26,096 bases of DNA from CAZVAR01 sp964625225. Lineage in GTDB: Bacteria; Pseudomonadota; Alphaproteobacteria; JAJUGE01. The position numbers and the translations under genes are program-made. Positions 23,138-26,096 of this stretch are shown piece by piece; positions within the stretch are counted from its first letter, which is position 1, and the number at the start of each line of letters is the position of its first letter. The notes beneath the pieces were generated by a model. The model saw only the letters and a list, made by a program, of their open reading frames with translations. It made no database searches and was not told where the DNA came from. The stretch is taken from assembly GCA_964625225.1 (NCBI GenBank), contig CAZVAR010000038.1, positions 1 to 26,096 on the forward strand, read 5' to 3'.

Positions 23138-23163
23138 CGCCCCGCGGCCGGCGCCGCGGGGCG
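23138..23163 (+). terminator. GC hairpin downstream of the DUF2892-like gene
   Basis: CGCCCCGCGGC (23138-23148) pairs perfectly with GCCGCGGGGCG (23153-23163) around a 4-nt loop CGGC, 27 nt after the stop codon. There is no T-tract after it, so it is at best a weak or Rho-assisted terminator. Confidence 0.35.
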
Positions 23164-23311
23164 CTCTACCATGTCCGGCCGCGAACGAAGGACCGCGGCA
23201 CGGCCGGATCGAAACTCTTGTGCGCACGCCGTCGTCGAACGGACGCCACCTTCGGCCGTGCATCCGGGAATTGCGACCGGTGATATCCCTCCAGTCTGCG
23301 TAGAATTCGGC

Positions 23312-23457
23312 TATGTCTATGTCTTTCGATCCGCAACGGCGACCGGAGCGCTTCCAGTTCAATCCGGACCTCTGCATTGCAGAACAACGATGTCTAAAGT
23401 ACAAGCGAACGAAACACCGAAAACGGCATTGATTTTTCTGTGTCTCGCTTTATGTCT
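23312..23457 (+). repeat. repeated TATGTCT motif upstream of mucR-like gene
   Basis: TATGTCT occurs exactly at 23312-23318, 23318-23324 (overlapping by one base) and 23451-23457. ATGTCT occurs at 23390-23395 and GTGTCT at 23440-23445. These fall within 146 nt of the AT-richer leader. They may be operator half-sites for the regulator itself or chance. Confidence 0.35.
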
Positions 23458-23490
23458 CGGCGGTAAGCTGTTCGGACCGAAGCAAGCAGC

Positions 23491-23495
23491 GGGAG
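23491..23495 (+). promoter_or_regulatory. ribosome binding site deciding the mucR-like start
   Basis: GGGAG lies 8 nt before ATG 23504. It supports this start over the in-frame ATG 23390, which has no purine-rich site at the right distance. Confidence 0.5.
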
Positions 23496-23503
23496 CCGTG
23501 AGC

Positions 23504-24001
23504 ATGGCCGATCCCAAAGAGCAAGACGAAACAGTCGACCGCGCGAAGCTGGTCGAACTGACGGCCGAGATTGTCTCGGCATATGTCGCACACAATTCGG
23601 TGCGTGCCGCCGACCTTCCTGAGGTGATCCGTACGGTGGCGGCATCGCTCCAGATGAACGGGCGCCACGAAGAGGCGGCAATGCCGGAGCCGGCCGTGCC
23701 GATCCGGAAATCGATCGCCAAGGACTATCTGGTCTGCCTCGTCTGCGGCCGGAAGCAGAAGACGCTGAAGCGGCACCTGCTCACCGCGCACGGGCTGACC
23801 GCGGCGGAGTATCGCGACCGGTACGGCCTGAGCTCGGACTATCCGATGGTCGCGCCCAACTACTCCACGGCGCGCTCGGAAATGGCGAAGCGCCTCGGCC
23901 TCGGCCGGCGTCGCCAGGATGCCCCGGTGGTCGAGGAGGAATCGTCCGGCAGCCGCCGGCGCGCTCGCCGGCCCCGCCAGGAGCAGGCGAGCACGGGATG
24001 A
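23504..24001 (+). CDS. Ros/MucR-family zinc-finger transcriptional regulator
   Basis: This 165-residue protein has the two hallmarks of the alphaproteobacterial Ros/MucR family. The N-terminal oligomerisation part is LVELTAEIVSAYVAHNSVRAADLPEVI (about 17-42). The DNA-binding part is centred on a C2H2-type finger with Cys78, Cys81, His91 and His96 (CLVCGRKQKTLKRHLLTAH), followed by LTAAEYRDRYGLSSDYPMVAPNYS. MAKRLGLG and a basic tail finish the protein. CxxC-x9-H-x4-H matches Ros itself; many MucR proteins have Asp at the second position. Family members act as H-NS-like silencers of AT-rich or horizontally acquired DNA, exopolysaccharide and virulence genes, and often repress themselves; the targets here are unknown. 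Confidence 0.93.
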   Translation: MADPKEQDETVDRAKLVELTAEIVSAYVAHNSVRAADLPEVIRTVAASLQMNGRHEEAAMPEPAVPIRKSIAKDYLVCLVCGRKQKTLKRHLLTAHGLTAAEYRDRYGLSSDYPMVAPNYSTARSEMAKRLGLGRRRQDAPVVEEESSGSRRRARRPRQEQASTG

Positions 24002-24028
24002 GGCGAGGTCCGGTGCCGGACGCCCGAC

Positions 24029-25267
24029 TCAGTCGCGTCCGGCCCGCTGCCCCGCTTCCTTTGCTGCCATCCGGGCCTTGAGCTGCTCGGGCGTCATGCG
24101 AACGATGTCCTCGTTCTGATGGGCATAGATGTCGTAGCCTTCGGTACTGAGCTCCTCGAGAACGATCCGCCCGGCGAGCACGTCCTCTTTCCAGGCTTCG
24201 TGCTCGGCATGGCGTTCCCGAAACTCGGGCATGACCTCCTCGGCGAACAGCTTCAGACTGTCGCAGATGTCCTCATGGCTGGTCTTGCCCGCCTGATTTA
24301 GCAGGATGACCTGGTCGACATGCGCCTCCTCGAATTGGCGCAGGCGCTTGCGGATCGTCTCCGGAGACCCGATCAGCCCGTTGCGCAGGGCGGCCTGCGC
24401 CTTCTCGGTCTTGCGCCACTCCTGATATTCGCCCCACAGATTGCTGGTTCCCGGCGCATCGACGCCCTTGCGGCCGTAATAGGACAAGGCGAAGATGAAG
24501 AACGTCCAGCCCGAGGCCTTGTCCATCGCTTCCTCGTCCGTCTCGGCGCACATGAAGCCGTTGACGATCGCGATATTCGGATTGACCTTATAGTCGGCCA
24601 GCTTGTTCTGCCTGTGCAGAAGATTGTTGTAGTAGCGATGCACCCAGGCACGCGCAGCGTCGGGCGAGACGAAGCTGAAGCCGAGCGCCCCCATCCCCCA
24701 CTCGCCGGCCTTGGCGATGGTCTGGATGTTCGAACAGGCCACCCATAGCGGCGGGTGCGGCTTCTGGAACGGTTTCGGGACCACGTTGCGGGCGGGAAAA
24801 TCGTAGTACTCGCCGTGAAACTCCCAGCTTTCCTTCGTGAACATCGGGAGAATGGCCTTGACGGCTTCCTCCCAGCGTTCCCGCTTGTCGCGTACGCGGA
24901 TACCGAACGGGTGCAGCTCCGCCGGTCCGGCGCCTTCGCCCATGCCGAGCTCGACCCGGCCGCCGGACAGTAGGTCGAGGGTCGCCACGCGCTCCGCCAC
25001 CCGGTGCGGCTGGTTGGTGGTGAGCTGGATGATGCCGTGGCCGAGGCGGATGTTCCGCGTGCGCTGGCTGGCCGCACCGAGGAACACTTCCGGCGCCGAG
25101 GAGTGGCTGTACTCCTCGAGGAAGTGGTGCTCGACTTCCCAGGCGTAATCGTAGCCGAGCTGGTCGGCCAGCTCGATCTGCGTCAGCGAGTCCTGCAGGA
25201 GCTTATACTCGCTGTCCTCGGCCCAGGGCCGGGGAAGCTGATGCTCGTAAAAGATGCCGAACTTCAT
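24029..25267 (-). CDS. LLM-class (luciferase-like) flavin-dependent monooxygenase
   Basis: This 412-residue member of the bacterial luciferase-like TIM-barrel family uses reduced FMN/F420. The N terminus MKFGIFYEHQLPRPW, then LADQLGYDYAWEVEHHFLEEYSHSSAPEVFLGAAS, NIRLGHGIIQL, ERVATLDLLSGGRVELGMGEG and LIGSPETIRKRLRQFEEAHVDQVIL are the standard family segments. The early His-His (VEHHF) corresponds to the flavin/substrate pocket. The C terminus (about 345-412) extends beyond the barrel and is charged and helical, ending in QLKARMAAKEAGQ. The substrate is unknown. The only clue is a biotinyl/lipoyl-domain gene 88 nt upstream on the same strand. It is convergent with mucR. Confidence 0.9.
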   Translation of the reverse strand: MKFGIFYEHQLPRPWAEDSEYKLLQDSLTQIELADQLGYDYAWEVEHHFLEEYSHSSAPEVFLGAASQRTRNIRLGHGIIQLTTNQPHRVAERVATLDLLSGGRVELGMGEGAGPAELHPFGIRVRDKRERWEEAVKAILPMFTKESWEFHGEYYDFPARNVVPKPFQKPHPPLWVACSNIQTIAKAGEWGMGALGFSFVSPDAARAWVHRYYNNLLHRQNKLADYKVNPNIAIVNGFMCAETDEEAMDKASGWTFFIFALSYYGRKGVDAPGTSNLWGEYQEWRKTEKAQAALRNGLIGSPETIRKRLRQFEEAHVDQVILLNQAGKTSHEDICDSLKLFAEEVMPEFRERHAEHEAWKEDVLAGRIVLEELSTEGYDIYAHQNEDIVRMTPEQLKARMAAKEAGQRAGRD

Positions 25268-25355
25268 GTCATCGCCCCCTCGGGCCGTGGATATTCGGGC
25301 CCGTATCGGATCGGCGGTTCCGGGCTGCGGGTCCGCGCCCCCGCCCCGCCCGCCG

Positions 25356-25577
25356 TCATCCCTCCAGCACCGCCACGACCTGCCCCTCGGCCACGGCGTC
25401 GCCCTCGCCCACCAGGATATCGGCGATGGTCCCGTCGATCGGAGCCGGTACGGGAATCTCCATCTTCATCGATTCGAGCATCAGGATCGGATCCTCCTCG
25501 GCCACCCGGTCCCCCACATTGGCCTCGATCCGGACGACGCTGCCCGGGATCTCGGATTTCACTTCTATCCGGCTCAT
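25356..25577 (-). CDS. stand-alone biotin/lipoyl attachment domain protein (BCCP-like)
   Basis: This 73-residue protein is a single biotinyl/lipoyl domain. It has EIPGSVVRIEANVGDRVAEEDPILMLESMKMEIPV with the modification lysine at 38 in ESMKME (biotin-type MKM motif), then PIDGTIADILVGEGDAVAEGQVVAVLE. The two half-motifs of the swapped hairpins are complete. The ATG at 25577 has GGAAG 4 nt upstream; the frame is open further but upstream translation looks non-coding. No carboxylase, carboxyltransferase or biotin ligase gene is in the window, so its partner is unknown. MKM suggests biotin rather than lipoate (usually DKA). Confidence 0.88.
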   Translation of the reverse strand: MSRIEVKSEIPGSVVRIEANVGDRVAEEDPILMLESMKMEIPVPAPIDGTIADILVGEGDAVAEGQVVAVLEG

Positions 25578-25903
25578 TCGACTTCCATCGGTTTCCGCTG
25601 ACCGCCGGCGCGTGGATCGGCCGGCCTCTTCGGGCGCCGATGATGGACGGGCGGACCCCGCTTGTACAGACGTTCGCCGCGACGCTCGCAAGCCTCCGGC
25701 GCCGAGTCGGGCGCGCCCTGTCACGGACACGGCATGGTGCGGACAATGCGGACGGTCTGCGGCCGTTCCCGCCGGACCGCCGGAAAGGCGAGGGGGAGCG
25801 TCCGGGCTTCGCGACGCATTCGTGAAAGGAAGGCGGGACGGGGCCTCAGGTTCGACGAACCCGGATTCGCGCCGTCGAATCGCCGCGACACCCGCGGGAA
25901 AGG
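25578..25903. other. 326-nt intergenic region, no gene called
   Basis: This lies between the BCCP-like gene and the tRNA on the same strand. All six frames give Arg/Pro/Ser-rich translations without domain features. Near the tRNA 3' end are two small adjacent inverted repeats: GGTTC (25849-25853) with GAACC (25857-25861), and GATTCG (25864-25869) with CGAATC (25876-25881). No T-tract follows on the minus strand, so these are not a typical terminator. A promoter for the BCCP-LLM pair should be here but was not identified. Confidence 0.45.
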
Positions 25904-25979
25904 TGGTGGGCCTGCCAGGATTCGAACCTGGGACAACGCCGTTATGAGCGGCGCGTTCTGACCGCTGAACTACAGGCCC
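25904..25979 (-). tRNA. tRNA with CAT anticodon, probably tRNA-Ile2
   Basis: A complete 76-nt cloverleaf including CCA. The acceptor stem is GGGCCTG (25973-25979) with CAGGCCC (25908-25914), the discriminator is A and CCA is at 25904-25906. The D-arm is GTTC...GAAC, the anticodon arm CGCCG-CTCATAA-CGGCG and the T-arm CCAGG-TTCGAAT-CCTGG. CAT can be elongator Met, initiator Met or Ile2 (lysidine-modified). The acceptor GGGCC start argues against initiator Met, and alphaproteobacteria commonly carry tRNA-Ile2 after rpoD. Only 21 nt separate it from the rpoD stop, so it is likely processed from the rpoD transcript. Confidence 0.88.
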
Positions 25980-26000
25980 CCGCCGAAACGCGGCAGAGTA

Positions 26001-26096
26001 TCAGGTATCGAGGAAGCTGCGCAGCTTGCGCGAGCGGCTGGGGTGCTTCAGCTTGCGCAGCGCCTTCGCCTCGATCTGGCGGATGCGCTCGCGCGT
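26001..26096 (-). CDS. rpoD: RNA polymerase sigma-70 factor RpoD, C-terminal end (partial)
   Basis: The last 31 codons are in the window; the gene runs off the right edge. The translation TRERIRQIEAKALRKLKHPS followed by RSRKLRSFLDT and a TGA stop is the unmistakable end of sigma region 4.2 of the primary sigma factor. That region is the helix-turn-helix that recognises the -35 element. Confidence 0.97.
   Translation of the reverse strand, partial: TRERIRQIEAKALRKLKHPSRSRKLRSFLDT

Larger units (their letters stand above)
23112..23503. other. 392-nt leader upstream of the mucR-like gene, no gene called
   Basis: The first part holds the GC hairpin. From about 23290 the composition becomes clearly less GC-rich than the surroundings, with runs such as TTGATTTTTCTG and several copies of ATGTCT. 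The mucR frame is open through most of this stretch, and an ATG at 23390 would add 38 residues with a hydrophobic segment. Family similarity begins only at 23504, so I read this as a long promoter/operator or untranslated leader. No clear -35/-10 pair could be fixed. Confidence 0.5.

Noticed and set aside
24002..24028. GTCCGGTGCCGGAC mini-hairpin between convergent mucR and the LLM gene as a bidirectional terminator
   Set aside because: The stem is 5 bp around a 4-nt loop with no A/T flanks; too weak to call.
1..26096. CRISPR arrays, insertion sequences, prophage genes, toxin-antitoxin pairs, integrase/attachment sites at the tRNA genes
   Set aside because: No regularly spaced repeats, transposase or integrase motifs, or duplicated tRNA 3' ends were seen by eye in any part of the window.

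Overview
The window is GC-rich, gene-dense chromosomal DNA of an alphaproteobacterium, most likely in or near Rhodospirillales. I base this on gene order and protein content only: bamE / ubiquinol-cytochrome c chaperone / DUF177 / rpmF / plsX / fabH / ihfA / merR / tRNA-Pro, then glyA / nrdR / ribD / ribE / ribB / ribH / nusB / thiL / hppA, a Ros/MucR regulator, a K+-independent type H+-pyrophosphatase, and rpoD followed by a CAT-anticodon tRNA. No species can be named from sequence reading alone.

Layout. (1) 1-2837: the 5' end of tRNA-Tyr runs off the left edge on the minus strand, with a good sigma70-type promoter. It diverges from rlmB (+), a YccU-type CoA-binding protein (+) and metY (+). 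(2) 2847-5412, minus strand: an MFS transporter, a TauE/SafE permease translationally coupled to cutA, and tRNA-Pro(GGG). (3) 5500-9824, minus strand: merR-like regulator, ihfA, fabH, plsX, rpmF, DUF177 and a cytochrome bc1 assembly chaperone, a lipid-synthesis/ribosome/envelope block. bamE diverges from it on the plus strand. (4) 10491-10524: a perfect 34-bp palindrome acts as a shared terminator between convergent bamE and hppA. (5) 10545-20002, minus strand: a long, tightly packed block read as glyA, nrdR, ribD, ribE, ribB, ribH, nusB, thiL, a FliL-like membrane protein, then hppA. It links one-carbon metabolism, ribonucleotide-reductase control, the riboflavin pathway, antitermination and thiamine-PP synthesis. 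(6) 20170-25577: a more accessory region with a FAD/Rieske fusion oxidoreductase, an unknown 87-residue protein, two small plus-strand genes (one DUF2892-like), a Ros/MucR zinc-finger regulator, a luciferase-family monooxygenase and a free-standing biotinyl/lipoyl-domain protein. (7) 25904-26096: tRNA with CAT anticodon (probably tRNA-Ile2) just behind the truncated 3' end of rpoD.

Most of the window is conserved core genome. I found no CRISPR array, phage, insertion sequence, toxin-antitoxin pair or defence island. The points most worth a second look are the luciferase-like enzyme paired with a stand-alone biotinyl domain, the Rieske fusion with its ESFPASDPP tail and unknown upstream partner, the RibB whose GTP-cyclohydrolase-II-like half has lost its zinc cysteines, the FliL-like protein in a non-flagellar operon, and the repeated TATGTCT motif in the long leader of the mucR-like gene.
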